From NCBI RefSeq assembly GCF_030124375.1, contig NZ_JASKLS010000008.1, positions 186,001-250,000 on the forward strand: DNA of 64,000 nt, written 5' to 3'. The stretch is from Sinorhizobium sp. 6-70. GTDB lineage: Bacteria > Pseudomonadota > Alphaproteobacteria > Rhizobiales > Rhizobiaceae. Position 1 is the stretch's first letter, and each line of letters opens with the position of its first letter. Position numbers and translations under genes: made by a program. Below are positions 35,580-46,558 of this stretch, one piece after another. The notes under the pieces were generated by a model. It ran no database searches and was not told the DNA's origin. It saw only the letters and a list, made by a program, of their open reading frames with translations.

Positions 35580-35958
35580 TCTTGTCGACGAGCTTCTTCT
35601 CCGCGTGGATCGCGATCCCCGCGACCCGGGCATTGTCGGGCGCCGATTTGGAAAAGACTTCCCGGTTGGCGGCGTCATGACCGGTCGAGAACATTTCGTC
35701 GATGTAGATGGACGTGCGAACATCCTTCGCCAAAGCCCGCCGCTGGATATCGCCGAGCGTGGCGCCGCCTGCCGACAGGACGATGATCGGCTGGATGCTT
35801 AGCGCGTTGTAAAGATTGCCGGCGGCATCACGATACGCCTCCCCGATAATCCCCGGCTTCTGCCCGATTATACCGGTGGCAAGGAAGGCTGTGACGTTCA
35901 GCTTCTGCCACATGGCGAGGTCGTCCCGCAGGACGATTGCAAACTTCGTCTCGAACAT
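35551..35958 (-). CDS. DUF2000 family protein
   Basis: A 135-residue protein of the DUF2000 group, a small alpha/beta domain similar to peptidyl-tRNA hydrolase II. The N-terminus FAIVLRDDLAMWQKLNVTAF and the region SIQPIIVLSAGGATL are the conserved parts. The function is unknown. Its 3' end overlaps that of the cyclase by 29 bases on the other strand. Confidence 0.85.
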   Translation of the reverse strand: MFETKFAIVLRDDLAMWQKLNVTAFLATGIIGQKPGIIGEAYRDAAGNLYNALSIQPIIVLSAGGATLGDIQRRALAKDVRTSIYIDEMFSTGHDAANREVFSKSAPDNARVAGIAIHAEKKLVDKITKGAKLHG

Positions 35959-36146
35959 AGTAACCGCTCTATCTCCGCATTTTTCCCGCCAACGTTACCG
36001 CCCGAAGTGACTGCAGATCTTGAACGTTCGAGCAAGCTATCGAGTGTCACCAAAGCTTCACGAGGCTGTAAAACAAGCATCAATCAGCCGTCATCAAACG
36101 CGCCTATCGGGGACCGGTCTCAGATCTCCAACCCAAGGTGAACTTC

Positions 36147-37505
36147 ATGACGAAAGCATTTTTAGCCTCCGCCGCACTGGCCCTTGTGATGACAACGACG
36201 GCCGCTGCCGAAGAGAAGGTCTTTCCGGCGACGCTGAAGGCACATGCGATCCTGCCCGCCAACACGATCATCGCGGCACCGGCTGATGCGGCTGACTATC
36301 TCAAGACCTCGGGGAAATTCTCGACCGCCGACCGGAAGCGTGCCGTGGAACTCGCCAGCGTGCCGGGAACGGATGGCGTGCGGCCGACCGGCGTGTCGCT
36401 GCCGTTCAATGGCCAGCCGATGCAGGGCTTTTCCGGCATCAAGGCGATGCCGGACGGGACCTTCTGGAGCCTTTCCGACAATGGGTTCGGCAACAAGCTG
36501 AACTCGACCGACGCGATGTTGATGCTGCATCATCTCAAGATCGACTGGGATGCCGGCAAGGTCGAAGCGCTGCAAACCGTCTTCCTGTCCGATCCCGATC
36601 GCAAAGCGCCCTTCCCGATAGTCATGGAAGGCTCGGCCAACCGTTATCTCACCGGCGCCGATTTCGACGTGGAATCGATCCAGCCAGTCGCCGACGGCTT
36701 CTGGGTCGGTGAAGAGTTCGGCCCCTACATCCTGAAATTCGATACGGCCGGCAAACTGACCGATGTCATTCCGACCGCCGTCGACGGCAAGCCGGTGATG
36801 TCTCCCGACAACCCCACACTGACGCTGCAAGCGGACCCTTCCAAGAAAACGCCGGCCTTCAACCTGAAGCGTTCCGGCGGCTATGAGGGCATGGCGATGT
36901 CCAAGGACGGCAGCAAGCTCTACGGCCTGCTTGAAGGGCCGATCTGGACCGACAATGAAACGGTCGAGCAGGCCGACGGTCGACCGGCGCTCAGAATCAT
37001 CGAACTCGATGTCGCGAGCAAAGCCTGGACCGGCCGCAGCTGGCTCTATCCGCTCTCCGAAGGCGGCGAGGCAATCGGCGACTTCAACATGCTCGACGAG
37101 AAGACCGCGCTGGTCATCGAGCGCGACAACGGGGCCGGCACGGTCGACAAGGCTTGCGCAGACCCGAAGGATCCGAAGCCTGACTGCTTCGCCGTGGGCT
37201 CCAAGCTCAAGCGCATCTACAAGATCGAGATGAGCGACGAAAATGCCGGCAAGGCCGTGCGCAAGATCGGTTACATCGATCTTCTCAAGATCGCAGATCC
37301 GGAAGGCAGAAAGCGTCAGGGCGGTGGTGACGGCTACTACGACATGCCTTTCGTCACCATCGAGAACGTCGATCGCGTCGACGACACGCATATCATCGTC
37401 GGCAACGACAACAACTTGCCCTTCTCCGCCGGCCGCGCCATCGATAAGGCGGACGACAATGAGTTCGTGTTGCTCGAGGTCGGCGACTTCCTGAAGGCCG
37501 AATGA
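36147..37505 (+). CDS. exported phytase-like/esterase-like protein
   Basis: A 452-residue secreted protein with a signal peptide (FLASAALALVMTTTAAA) and the phytase-like domain (PF13449 type) with GFSGIKAMPDGTFWSLSDNG and SGGYEGMAMSKDGSKLYGLL. The metal-binding acidic residues of beta-propeller phytase look partly conserved (EEFGPYILKFD). The start ATG has AAGGTG 7 bases upstream. It may release phosphate from organic phosphates in the periplasm; the reaction is inferred. Confidence 0.88.
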   Translation: MTKAFLASAALALVMTTTAAAEEKVFPATLKAHAILPANTIIAAPADAADYLKTSGKFSTADRKRAVELASVPGTDGVRPTGVSLPFNGQPMQGFSGIKAMPDGTFWSLSDNGFGNKLNSTDAMLMLHHLKIDWDAGKVEALQTVFLSDPDRKAPFPIVMEGSANRYLTGADFDVESIQPVADGFWVGEEFGPYILKFDTAGKLTDVIPTAVDGKPVMSPDNPTLTLQADPSKKTPAFNLKRSGGYEGMAMSKDGSKLYGLLEGPIWTDNETVEQADGRPALRIIELDVASKAWTGRSWLYPLSEGGEAIGDFNMLDEKTALVIERDNGAGTVDKACADPKDPKPDCFAVGSKLKRIYKIEMSDENAGKAVRKIGYIDLLKIADPEGRKRQGGGDGYYDMPFVTIENVDRVDDTHIIVGNDNNLPFSAGRAIDKADDNEFVLLEVGDFLKAE

Positions 37506-37506
37506 T

Positions 37507-37541
37507 AAAAAGGCGGCTGCGCGCTCAGCGCGCAGCCGCCT
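37507..37541 (-). terminator. terminator downstream of ppx
   Basis: A near-perfect palindrome (AGGCGGCTGCGCGCT and its complement, 37511-37541) followed on the minus strand by TTTTAT. It can also stop the phytase-like gene, though the plus strand lacks a T run. Confidence 0.85.
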
Positions 37542-37568
37542 CTTCGCAGCGTACCTGCGTAATCCCGA

Positions 37569-39092
37569 TCAGCTCTCGAAATGGAAGGCCAGCCGCTTGC
37601 CCGTCAGCTTGCCGAGCTGCTGAAGACGGCCATCCAGCCGTTCGCCATCGAATCCGGAATAGGCCGCCGGCACGATGAATTCGAGATCGACGTCCGGACG
37701 GGGCGATGACCGCAAGCCGAGATGGTGCGTGACGCCCGGCATCGAAGCCGAGAAAAGGTAGGCGACACGCAGCAGGCCGCCCAAAAGTTTGGCCAGCTCA
37801 AGCAGGCGCGGCGTCGTGATGCCCGCGAGGGCCTCGGTGGCACCGTCGTCGTTGAGGCCTTCGAAGCGGTAATAGTTCGCAAGGGCGATATAGGCCCGGC
37901 CGGCATGCGTGATACCGGAAAAGGACGAGTGCGCGATAATGTTGAGCGCCTGCAGACCCCGATAGTCCGGATGGGCCCTCCAGCTGATGTCGGCGAGCAG
38001 GCAGGCCGCCTGGCGGTATCGGCTCTCCTCTTCCGTCTCCTCCACACCGAAGTGCGGCACCATGCGCCCGGTCCACTCCGCGAGTTCACGGGCGTGCTCG
38101 GGTGAGCGGGCGCGCAGGATCGCGATCTCGTCGGCGGCCGTCAACAACGGGTCCAGCACACGCTCCGCTTCGGAAAGCAGCGAGAAAAGATACCCTTCGC
38201 GAACGCCGAGCGCTGAGAACGAGATCCGCCCCGGTTTCATGATCGAGAGGACTTCCTGCATCGTGACCGCCCCGAAGGGCAACAGGCTGCGGCGGCTCTT
38301 GGAGATTGTCGCGTAGGCGGAGGGTTTGATGTTCTTCGGCTCGATCACCTCGGGCAGCAGAGACATCGCCTCGCCATAGGAAATCTCATAGCCCTGCATC
38401 ATATGCAGCGGGTAGTTGCGTGCTTCCATATGAAGCTTGGCGATCGACCGCCATGTGCCGCCGACGGCATAGAACGTGCGTCCCGTGCCGCCCTTCAGCA
38501 CGGCCGCTTCTTTCATGAACTTGCGAACCCAGGTCCGCGCCTTCGGCAGCGAGCCGTTGCTGTGCTCGGAGAGACGGATGCCGCCGAGAGGTAGCGTGAT
38601 GCCTTTGCCGATGCGCTTGCCCTCGACGTCGATGAGCTCGAGGGAACCACCGCCAAGGTCGCCGACAATCCCGTCAGGATCATGATAGCCGCTGACGATG
38701 CCCATGGCGGAGTAATGGGCTTCCTGCTCGCCCGTCAGAATGCGAACCTTGCACCCGAGGATGGCCTCCGCCTTTTCGATGAAAGCCGGACCGTTGGAGG
38801 CTTCGCGCGCGGCGGCCGTCGCCAGCGCATACATCGTCGTGGCGCGCGCCTGATCGGACAGCGCCCGAAAGCGCTGAAGCGCCTTCAGCGCCCGTTCGAC
38901 GTTCTCCTCCGCCATCCGGCCGGTCGCATCAATCCCCTTGCCGAGGCCACACATCACCTTCTCGTTGAAAAGCACCGCCGGCGAGCGGCTGAGCCCTTCG
39001 TAGACGACAAGTCGAATAGAGTTGGAACCGATATCCACGACGGACACCGGGCGGATGCCGGGCAGACGCCCCTGCGCTTCAGATTCTACCAT
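37569..39092 (-). CDS. ppx: exopolyphosphatase (Ppx/GppA)
   Basis: A 507-residue phosphatase that removes phosphate from polyphosphate chains or converts pppGpp. The ASKHA phosphate loop is VVDIGSNSIRLVVYEG and the second signature DGIVGDLGGGSLELI. The ATG at 39092 is 12 bases after ppk; an upstream TTG would overlap ppk and is not needed. The extended C-terminal HD-like domain has TAAYHPD-like parts (CLLADISWRAHPDYRGLQA). It likely forms an operon with ppk. Confidence 0.94.
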   Translation of the reverse strand: MVESEAQGRLPGIRPVSVVDIGSNSIRLVVYEGLSRSPAVLFNEKVMCGLGKGIDATGRMAEENVERALKALQRFRALSDQARATTMYALATAAAREASNGPAFIEKAEAILGCKVRILTGEQEAHYSAMGIVSGYHDPDGIVGDLGGGSLELIDVEGKRIGKGITLPLGGIRLSEHSNGSLPKARTWVRKFMKEAAVLKGGTGRTFYAVGGTWRSIAKLHMEARNYPLHMMQGYEISYGEAMSLLPEVIEPKNIKPSAYATISKSRRSLLPFGAVTMQEVLSIMKPGRISFSALGVREGYLFSLLSEAERVLDPLLTAADEIAILRARSPEHARELAEWTGRMVPHFGVEETEEESRYRQAACLLADISWRAHPDYRGLQALNIIAHSSFSGITHAGRAYIALANYYRFEGLNDDGATEALAGITTPRLLELAKLLGGLLRVAYLFSASMPGVTHHLGLRSSPRPDVDLEFIVPAAYSGFDGERLDGRLQQLGKLTGKRLAFHFES

Positions 39093-39103
39093 GCAATTCC
39101 AGT

Positions 39104-41296
39104 TTACTTGTGCCAACCGCTTTTCCAGCCGGCAATCAGCTTTGGTGCACTGGATTTCAGAGCCTCGCCCCGGCCCGAGAGGCTGGGGTTGGTCATGAAA
39201 TAATGCTGCGCATTGAACGGCTCGGCATCCTTGCCGACTTCCATGCGGCGTGACGTGCCGTCCGGAAGAATCTCGTAGCTCTGCTGGTTGTCGATGAGAT
39301 TGCCCAGCATGATCTGCGAAAGAACCTGTTCGTGCACAGTCCGGTTGATGAGAGGCACTAGCGTCTCGACCCGCCGATCCAGATTGCGCGGCATCATATC
39401 CGCCGAGCCGATATAGACAAGTGCATTTTCGGACGGAAGGCCATGACCGTTTCCGAAGCAGAATATGCGCGAATGCTCAAGGAAGCGACCGACGATCGAT
39501 TTGACACGGATATTGTCGGAGAGGCCGGGCACCTGCGGACGCAGGCAGCAGATCCCACGCACGACGAGGTCGATTTCGACGCCGGCGCGGCTGGCCCCAT
39601 AGAGGGCGTCGATGATTTCCGGATCGACAAGCGAATTCATCTTCATCCAGATCGCGGCAGGACGGCCCGCTGCCGCATGCCCGATCTCTTCCTCGATATG
39701 CTTGAGAATCCGCGGGCGCAGCGTGTGCGGCGAGACCGCCAGCTTCATGCCCGCTTCCGGTTCGCCATAGCCAGTGATGAAGTTGAAGATGTTCGCCATG
39801 TCGTGAGCGATCACCGGATTGCAGGTGAAGAACGACAGGTCGGTGTAGATCTTCGCGGTGACCGGGTGATAGTTGCCGGTGCCGAGGTGGCAATAGGTCC
39901 TGAGCTTGCCTTCCTCACGGCGAACGACCATCGACATCTTGGCGTGCGTTTTGAGCTCGATGAACCCGAAGACGACCTGGACACCCGCACGCTCAAGGTC
40001 ACGCGCCCAGCGGATATTCGCTTCTTCGTCGAATCGCGCCTTGAGCTCGACAAGCGCCGTCACCGACTTGCCGGCGTCGGCGGCGTCGATCAGGGCACGC
40101 ACGATCGGGCTGTCGTTCGAGGTGCGGTAGAGCGTCTGCTTGATCGCCAGCACATCCGGATCGCGCGCCGCCTGCAGCAGGAACTGCACGACGACATCGA
40201 ATGATTCGTACGGGTGATGGACGACCATGTCCTTTTCGCGGATTGCCGCCAGGCAATCGCCGGCATGCTCGCGCACGCGCTCAGGGAAGCGCGGATTGTA
40301 AGGTTCGAAGCGCAGGTCCTCGCGCGGCGCCTTGGTGATTTCCGAAAGCGTGTTGAGGGCGAGAAGGCCTGGAAGCACCGCGATGCGGTTATCCGGAACC
40401 CCGAGCTCCTGCACCACGAACTGGCGCAGTGATGCCGGCATTTCCGAATCCGTCTCGATGCGGATGACCGAACCGCGACGGCGGCGCTTGAGGGCGGTCT
40501 CGAAGAAGCGGACGAGGTCTTCCGCTTCTTCCTCGACTTCGATATCGCTGTCGCGAATGATGCGGAAGGTTCCCGAACCCTGCACCTCGTAGCCTGGGAA
40601 GAGGCGGTCGATGAACTGGCTGACCACGTCCTCGAGCGTGATGTAACGGATGACGTTCTTCACATCCGGCAGGCGGATAAACCGGTCGAGCGCCACCGGA
40701 AGGCGCAACAGCGCCGTCATCGGCTCGCGGCCCGTCTTGCTGACCAGTTGCAGCCCGATCGAAAAGCCGAGATTGGGGATGAACGGGAAAGGATGCGCCG
40801 GATCGATCGACAGCGGCGTCAGAACCGGGAAGATCGACTGGTCGAATTCGTTGGCGAGCCAGCTCCGGTCCTGAGCGGACAAGGAGGCGGGCCGGACGAT
40901 GAGGATGTCTTCCTTCGCGAGATATTGCTGCAGCACGGCGAGCGACGCCTGCTGCTCCATCTGCAGGTTGTCTATTTCCTTGAGGATGTCGTCGAGCTGT
41001 TCGGCCGGTGTCTTGCCATCGGGGCTGCGAAGCGCAATGCCCTGACGCACCTGGCCTTCAATACCTGCGACGCGGACCATGAAGAATTCGTCGAGGTTGG
41101 CGGCGGAAATCGACAGGAAGCGGACACGCTCCAGCAAAGGATGCGCCGTGTTCAGCGTTTCTTCGAGGACGCGGCGGTTGAACTGAAGCCAGGAGAATTC
41201 GCGATTGATGAAGCGCTCGGGGCTCGTCAGCAGGTCTATCTGCTCCGCAGACGTCTCCTGTTCGATGATTGCAGACGTCGCCTTATCCATGCCCAT
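39104..41296 (-). CDS. ppk: polyphosphate kinase Ppk1
   Basis: Ppk1 polymerises the gamma-phosphate of ATP into polyphosphate at the membrane (730 residues). The N-terminal domain has the FINREFSWLQFNRRVLEE signature, and the phosphorylated His lies in ELKTHAKMSMVVRREEG, with the second His motif after it (YCHLGTGNYHPVTA). Family length is about 690-730. It is upstream of ppx; together they set the polyphosphate level. Confidence 0.97.
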   Translation of the reverse strand: MGMDKATSAIIEQETSAEQIDLLTSPERFINREFSWLQFNRRVLEETLNTAHPLLERVRFLSISAANLDEFFMVRVAGIEGQVRQGIALRSPDGKTPAEQLDDILKEIDNLQMEQQASLAVLQQYLAKEDILIVRPASLSAQDRSWLANEFDQSIFPVLTPLSIDPAHPFPFIPNLGFSIGLQLVSKTGREPMTALLRLPVALDRFIRLPDVKNVIRYITLEDVVSQFIDRLFPGYEVQGSGTFRIIRDSDIEVEEEAEDLVRFFETALKRRRRGSVIRIETDSEMPASLRQFVVQELGVPDNRIAVLPGLLALNTLSEITKAPREDLRFEPYNPRFPERVREHAGDCLAAIREKDMVVHHPYESFDVVVQFLLQAARDPDVLAIKQTLYRTSNDSPIVRALIDAADAGKSVTALVELKARFDEEANIRWARDLERAGVQVVFGFIELKTHAKMSMVVRREEGKLRTYCHLGTGNYHPVTAKIYTDLSFFTCNPVIAHDMANIFNFITGYGEPEAGMKLAVSPHTLRPRILKHIEEEIGHAAAGRPAAIWMKMNSLVDPEIIDALYGASRAGVEIDLVVRGICCLRPQVPGLSDNIRVKSIVGRFLEHSRIFCFGNGHGLPSENALVYIGSADMMPRNLDRRVETLVPLINRTVHEQVLSQIMLGNLIDNQQSYEILPDGTSRRMEVGKDAEPFNAQHYFMTNPSLSGRGEALKSSAPKLIAGWKSGWHK

Positions 41297-41354
41297 CAGA
41301 CCCCATTACTCCAAACGCACGAGCTATCCCACTTTGACGACGGAACTGTGACAG

Positions 41355-42044
41355 TCAATCGGGCAGGTGGGGATTTCCAAGCTCTGCCAGCACTTCCGCC
41401 GCCAGGGTGCGTGTCAGCCGCGTGCCGCGGGCAAGAGCCAGGCGGTCCAGTCGCTCGACGATCGTCTGGGCTGCCTCCAGCGAACGCTCCATGCGCGCCA
41501 CGATATAACCGACGAGACGCTCGTCGATGAAGAGCTGGCGGTCGGCGAAGAGCTTCACGAGCACCTGCGTCAGCAGCTCGTCGTCCGGCTCACCGATTTC
41601 GACGACCGTAGCGGCCTTCAGGCGCGAGCGCAGATCCGGAAGCGTCACCGGCCATGACATCGGCCACAGGCGCGATGTCATCAGCAGGGCAGTGCCGTGC
41701 TGGCGCACACTGTTGATGACATGGAAGAGCGCCGTGTCGTCGAAGCCCTGACGATCAGCATCCTCGAAGAGAACCGGTCTTTTCGCAGCGATGTCGGCGG
41801 CATCCGAACCGACGACGGGATGGATCGTCTCGGCTCCCGCCCTCTCCCGCCAGATGCTGGCAAGGTGCGACTTCCCGGAGCCAACCGGTCCGCCGATGAT
41901 GACGACAGGTGATGGCCACTCGGGCCAATGGTCTACGATGGCGATGGCAGCGCTCAGCCGGTCGGAGACGAGCAGATCCTCGCGACCGGTGGCCGGATCA
42001 TGGCCGAAAGCGAGCGGCAGTTGTTCGGACGGACGTCTTGTCAT
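41355..42044 (-). CDS. hdaA: HdaA, regulator of DnaA
   Basis: A 229-residue DnaA-related AAA+ protein that assists the inactivation of DnaA after initiation (regulatory inactivation). It has a Walker A region (GGPVGSGKSHLASIW) but lacks the DNA-binding domain IV of DnaA. The C-terminal helices (RLVGYIVARMERSLEAAQTI) match the AAA+ lid. The start ATG is at 42044; a longer frame to 42230 overlaps the PerM-type gene. HdaA in Caulobacter and Rhizobiales limits re-initiation. Confidence 0.9.
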   Translation of the reverse strand: MTRRPSEQLPLAFGHDPATGREDLLVSDRLSAAIAIVDHWPEWPSPVVIIGGPVGSGKSHLASIWRERAGAETIHPVVGSDAADIAAKRPVLFEDADRQGFDDTALFHVINSVRQHGTALLMTSRLWPMSWPVTLPDLRSRLKAATVVEIGEPDDELLTQVLVKLFADRQLFIDERLVGYIVARMERSLEAAQTIVERLDRLALARGTRLTRTLAAEVLAELGNPHLPD

Positions 42045-42069
42045 GCTGTACTCTGGACAATGGCGCGGC

Positions 42070-43191
42070 TCAGCGGGGCTCCTGGCCTTCCGGCTGCTTC
42101 TCCGCGGCTGTCCTATGCCCGTGATAGAGATCACTATCAAGGTACCGCTGTATGCCGAAACGGACAAGGACGCCGATCGCGGCGGCGGCGGGGACCGCGA
42201 CGAGAAGGCCGACGAAGCCGAAGAGCGCACCGAAAGCGAGCAGCGCGAACATCAGCCAGACGGGGTGCAGACCGACGCTCTTGCCGACCAGCTTCGGCTG
42301 CAGAATGTTGCCCTCAAGGAACTGGCCGCTGAAGAACACAGCCAAGACGAGCAGGATCGTAATGTAATTCGGCCAGAACTGGACCAGCGCCACGCCAACG
42401 GCCAGCACCAGCCCTACCATCGAGCCGACATAGGGGATGAAGCTGATCATGCCGGCGAAAAGGCCGATCAGCAGCCCGAAATTGAGGCCGACGAGCGACA
42501 GGCCGATGGCGTAGTAGAGGCCGAGAATAATGCACAGCGAACCCTGGCCGCGCACGAAGCCGGCGATGGTCGTGTTCATCTCGCGGGCGATCTGGCGGAC
42601 GATATCGACATAATCGCGCGGCACCCAGCTGTCGACTTTATCGACCATGCGGTCCCAGTCGAGCAACAGATAGAAGGCCACCACTGGCGTGATGATAAAG
42701 AGCGAAAGAATGTCCAGCAGTGCCATGCCGGAGTTCCACAATTGCTGGAACAGCGTGCCGAGGAAACTTGCGCCCTGTTCGAGCAGCTTGGCCGAATTCT
42801 GCTTGATCGCCACCATCTGGTCCGCAAGCCAGTCCGGGAGCAGCGTCGTTTGGCTATCGGTGAGGAAGGCCTGAAGGCTGGCGATATAGCCGGGCATCCT
42901 CTGGACGAAGTCGGCCGCTTGCGTGAAGATCAACGGGATGATGATCATCAGCGAAAGCGCCAGCACGACGACGAAGGCAACAAGGATGACGATCGTCGCC
43001 ATCAGCCGGCTAAGGCCCAAACGCTGCAGCCGGTCGGCGACGGGATCGAGGAAATAGGCGAGCGCCATACCGGCGAGAAACGGCAGCAGGATCGAACTGA
43101 AGAGCGTCAGGAAGGCAATGAAGCCGCCGAGCACCAGCAGCCAGAAGACGATCTGGCGCTTGAGACTCACACCGCTGACCTGACTGCCCAT
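42070..43191 (-). CDS. AI-2E (PerM/YdgG-type) transporter family protein
   Basis: A 374-residue polytopic membrane protein with about eight helices. The central conserved segment is FAGMISFIPYVGSMVGL, and the C-terminal QPKLVGKSVGLHPVWLMFALL is diagnostic. Members export or import small molecules (AI-2, ions); the substrate is unknown here. The ATG at 43191 with GGGAG 5 bases upstream is chosen over earlier ones. Confidence 0.87.
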   Translation of the reverse strand: MGSQVSGVSLKRQIVFWLLVLGGFIAFLTLFSSILLPFLAGMALAYFLDPVADRLQRLGLSRLMATIVILVAFVVVLALSLMIIIPLIFTQAADFVQRMPGYIASLQAFLTDSQTTLLPDWLADQMVAIKQNSAKLLEQGASFLGTLFQQLWNSGMALLDILSLFIITPVVAFYLLLDWDRMVDKVDSWVPRDYVDIVRQIAREMNTTIAGFVRGQGSLCIILGLYYAIGLSLVGLNFGLLIGLFAGMISFIPYVGSMVGLVLAVGVALVQFWPNYITILLVLAVFFSGQFLEGNILQPKLVGKSVGLHPVWLMFALLAFGALFGFVGLLVAVPAAAAIGVLVRFGIQRYLDSDLYHGHRTAAEKQPEGQEPR

Positions 43192-43442
43192 TGCGCTCCC
43201 CGTCCCGCGTCCGGCGCAAGCGCCTTGCGTTTCATCCATTTGGACGAGATAGGGCGCGGTGCGCACGCTGGTCAAGCCCGCCGCCTTTGATGCGGAGGCA
43301 AATCGGCCCCTCGCCGGTCGAAACGCGGTGAGATGCGGGTAAAATGGCAAAAAAAGCCGTCAAGCGTTGGCAGTTGGCTTGCACTCCTTGCCCCGCCGTG
43401 CCAATCGCATCCGCAAAATACGGCGAGCCTTGGAGAACGAGC

Positions 43443-44509
<1,067 letters not shown>

Positions 44510-44513
<4 letters not shown>

Positions 44514-45172
44514 GCGCGACTACGGCTAAGAAACGGGTCGTCGTCTTCATTTCCGGCGGCGGCTCGAACATGCTTTCGCTGGCGAAGGCAGCAGCGGAGC
44601 CGGACTTCCCCGCCGAAGTCGTTGCCGTGATTGCTGACAAGGCGGAAGCCGGTGGCCTGGCCAAGGCGGCCGCCCTCGGCATCCCGACCTTTTCGTTCGT
44701 CCGAAAGGATTTCGACAGCAAGGAAGCGCACGAAGCGGCGATCCTCGCGGAATTGGACCGGCTTCGGCCGGACGTCATCTGCCTTGCCGGCTACATGCGG
44801 CTGCTGTCGGCAGCATTCATCCAGCGTCATGAAGGCCGCATCCTCAATATTCATCCGTCGCTTCTGCCTCTATTTCCCGGGCTCCACACCCATCAGCGGG
44901 CGATCGATGCCGGCATGAGGCTCGCCGGCTGCACGGTTCATTTTGTCACCGAAGGCATGGACGACGGCCCGATCATCGCCCAGGCCGCGGTTCCGGTTCT
45001 AGCCGGCGACACGGCGGAAACGCTTGCCGCGCGCGTTCTGACGGTTGAACACAAGACCTACCCGATGGCGCTCCGGCTCGTTGCCGAGGGCAAGATCGAA
45101 ATGAAAGACGGGAGGGCTGCAAGCCATGCCGTCGGTGAGGCATCGGGCATCCTCGTTTCTCCCGCAATCTGA
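44510..45172 (+). CDS. purN: phosphoribosylglycinamide formyltransferase
   Basis: PurN transfers formyl from 10-formyl-THF to GAR (third step of purine synthesis). The 220-residue protein has the GAR loop FISGGGSNMLSLAKA, the catalytic Asn-His-Asp trio with NIHPSLLPLFPGLHTH and the HFVTEGMDDGPIIAQ segment. It starts inside the purM stop, so both enzymes are made from one mRNA, fitting the shared pathway with glyA supplying formyl groups. Confidence 0.97.
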
Positions 45173-45184
45173 GGTCGTTGCGCG

Positions 45185-46558
45185 TCACCTCGCTGACGCA
45201 AGGCGGCGGTCGAGCGCGTCGAGTACGCGGCGAGTCAAGGCGGGATAGTCCTCGTCGAAATGGTGGCCACCCTCGATGGCGACTACGTCCACGCCCGAAG
45301 ATTTCAGACCCGGGCAAGCGTCATCGTCCTCCTCCGTACCGTAGATACATTGGACGAGCGACGGATCGATTGCCTTGACGTCATCGGCCGGGTCACCTCC
45401 CTCGCCCTCTGCACCCAGCCAGCCGAGAACCGAGATCTTGTAGTCGGCATGATGCGAGAGCGCCATGAGCGTGAGCTGGCGCACGCGCGCACGATCCGCT
45501 GGCGGGAGCAGGTTGTAGGTGCGCGGCAGGATGTCGGCACCGAAGGAATAGCCGATCAGCAGGACGTTTCGGACACTCCATCGCTTTCGATAATAGGTGA
45601 TGATCCGCGCAAGATCATCGGCGGTCGCTTGCGGCTGGCGTTCGGACCAGAAATAACGCAGCGAATCCACTCCGACGACCGGAACGCCCTCTCGCTGCAG
45701 GACATTGCCGACCTCCTTGTCGATGTCGCGCCAGCCGCCGTCTCCCGAATAGATCACGGCCATCGTGTCACGTGTGGGCTTCGCATCGAGGATCGTCAGC
45801 GGAAGGCCGAAAGGGTTTTCCGTCTCGCCGCCCTCGGCGAGCGACCCGGACAGCGCATCCGAAAGCGCCGTATAGGCATCATCCCCGCTATCGCGCTTTT
45901 CGATCTCCGGATGTTTGGCGGCAAGTGCCGTCACGTGATCCTTCCCCGCAGCGGAGGCAGCGGGAGAAAACGTAACGGTGACGGGATCGGGCAGCGACCC
46001 GTCGGTCAAGCCATAGACCATGCGGTCGCCCTTTCGAACCTTCTCGGCAGGTGTACAGAGCTGCTTCGTCAGTGCGATGCCCTCTTCGGGATCGACCGCA
46101 AGCGTCTGACCGATGGTCGCAGCCGGGGACTGCGCGGCGATCGCCAGCGCCATCGCCCCGCCGGCGCCAACACCCGCGACGATCGGAGGCCGATAGGCAT
46201 TGCTCTTGGCAGCGCGCTGGACCTGCTGGCTCAGCGATTCGATATCCGAGACCGTGTAGATGCAGTCGCCGTCATCCTTCGCAAGCGAAGCGAGATAGGC
46301 CTTGAGGTCGATGCCGATGACGAGCGCCTTTTCGTCTGCAAGCGCACGCGCAACCCCGTCTTCCTTCGTCGTCCACCCGGCCACATCCGAAAGGAGCACG
46401 ACAACCGCGGAAGCCTGCTCCTTGGGGAAAAGGATATGCGGCGACGGGATCATGCCGGTGTCGAACTGCGGCGCACCGTCGGCCCACGCATGCAACGAGG
46501 CACCCGCAATCAGTGCCGCGGAAAGGGCGGCCTTCCAGATCTTCCGCATGCCGGTCAT
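45185..46558 (-). CDS. acvB: AcvB/VirJ-family periplasmic hydrolase
   Basis: A 457-residue exported protein (signal MRKIWKAALSAALIAGASLHA) with two alpha/beta-hydrolase domains. In the C-terminal one the nucleophile elbow is intact (LIGYSFGADILP) with the final His in EGGHHFDEDYP; in the N-terminal one the elbow reads AGVGAGGAM, with the nucleophile replaced. In Agrobacterium AcvB hydrolyses lysyl-phosphatidylglycerol. Its ATG overlaps the lpiA stop by four bases, so synthesis and hydrolysis of the same lipid are coupled. Confidence 0.92.
   Translation of the reverse strand: MTGMRKIWKAALSAALIAGASLHAWADGAPQFDTGMIPSPHILFPKEQASAVVVLLSDVAGWTTKEDGVARALADEKALVIGIDLKAYLASLAKDDGDCIYTVSDIESLSQQVQRAAKSNAYRPPIVAGVGAGGAMALAIAAQSPAATIGQTLAVDPEEGIALTKQLCTPAEKVRKGDRMVYGLTDGSLPDPVTVTFSPAASAAGKDHVTALAAKHPEIEKRDSGDDAYTALSDALSGSLAEGGETENPFGLPLTILDAKPTRDTMAVIYSGDGGWRDIDKEVGNVLQREGVPVVGVDSLRYFWSERQPQATADDLARIITYYRKRWSVRNVLLIGYSFGADILPRTYNLLPPADRARVRQLTLMALSHHADYKISVLGWLGAEGEGGDPADDVKAIDPSLVQCIYGTEEDDDACPGLKSSGVDVVAIEGGHHFDEDYPALTRRVLDALDRRLASAR

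Noticed and set aside
42045..42230. N-terminal extension of HdaA to 42230
   Set aside because: The added 62 residues are Ser/Pro/Arg-rich and overlap the end of the PerM-type gene; the internal ATG gives the family length.
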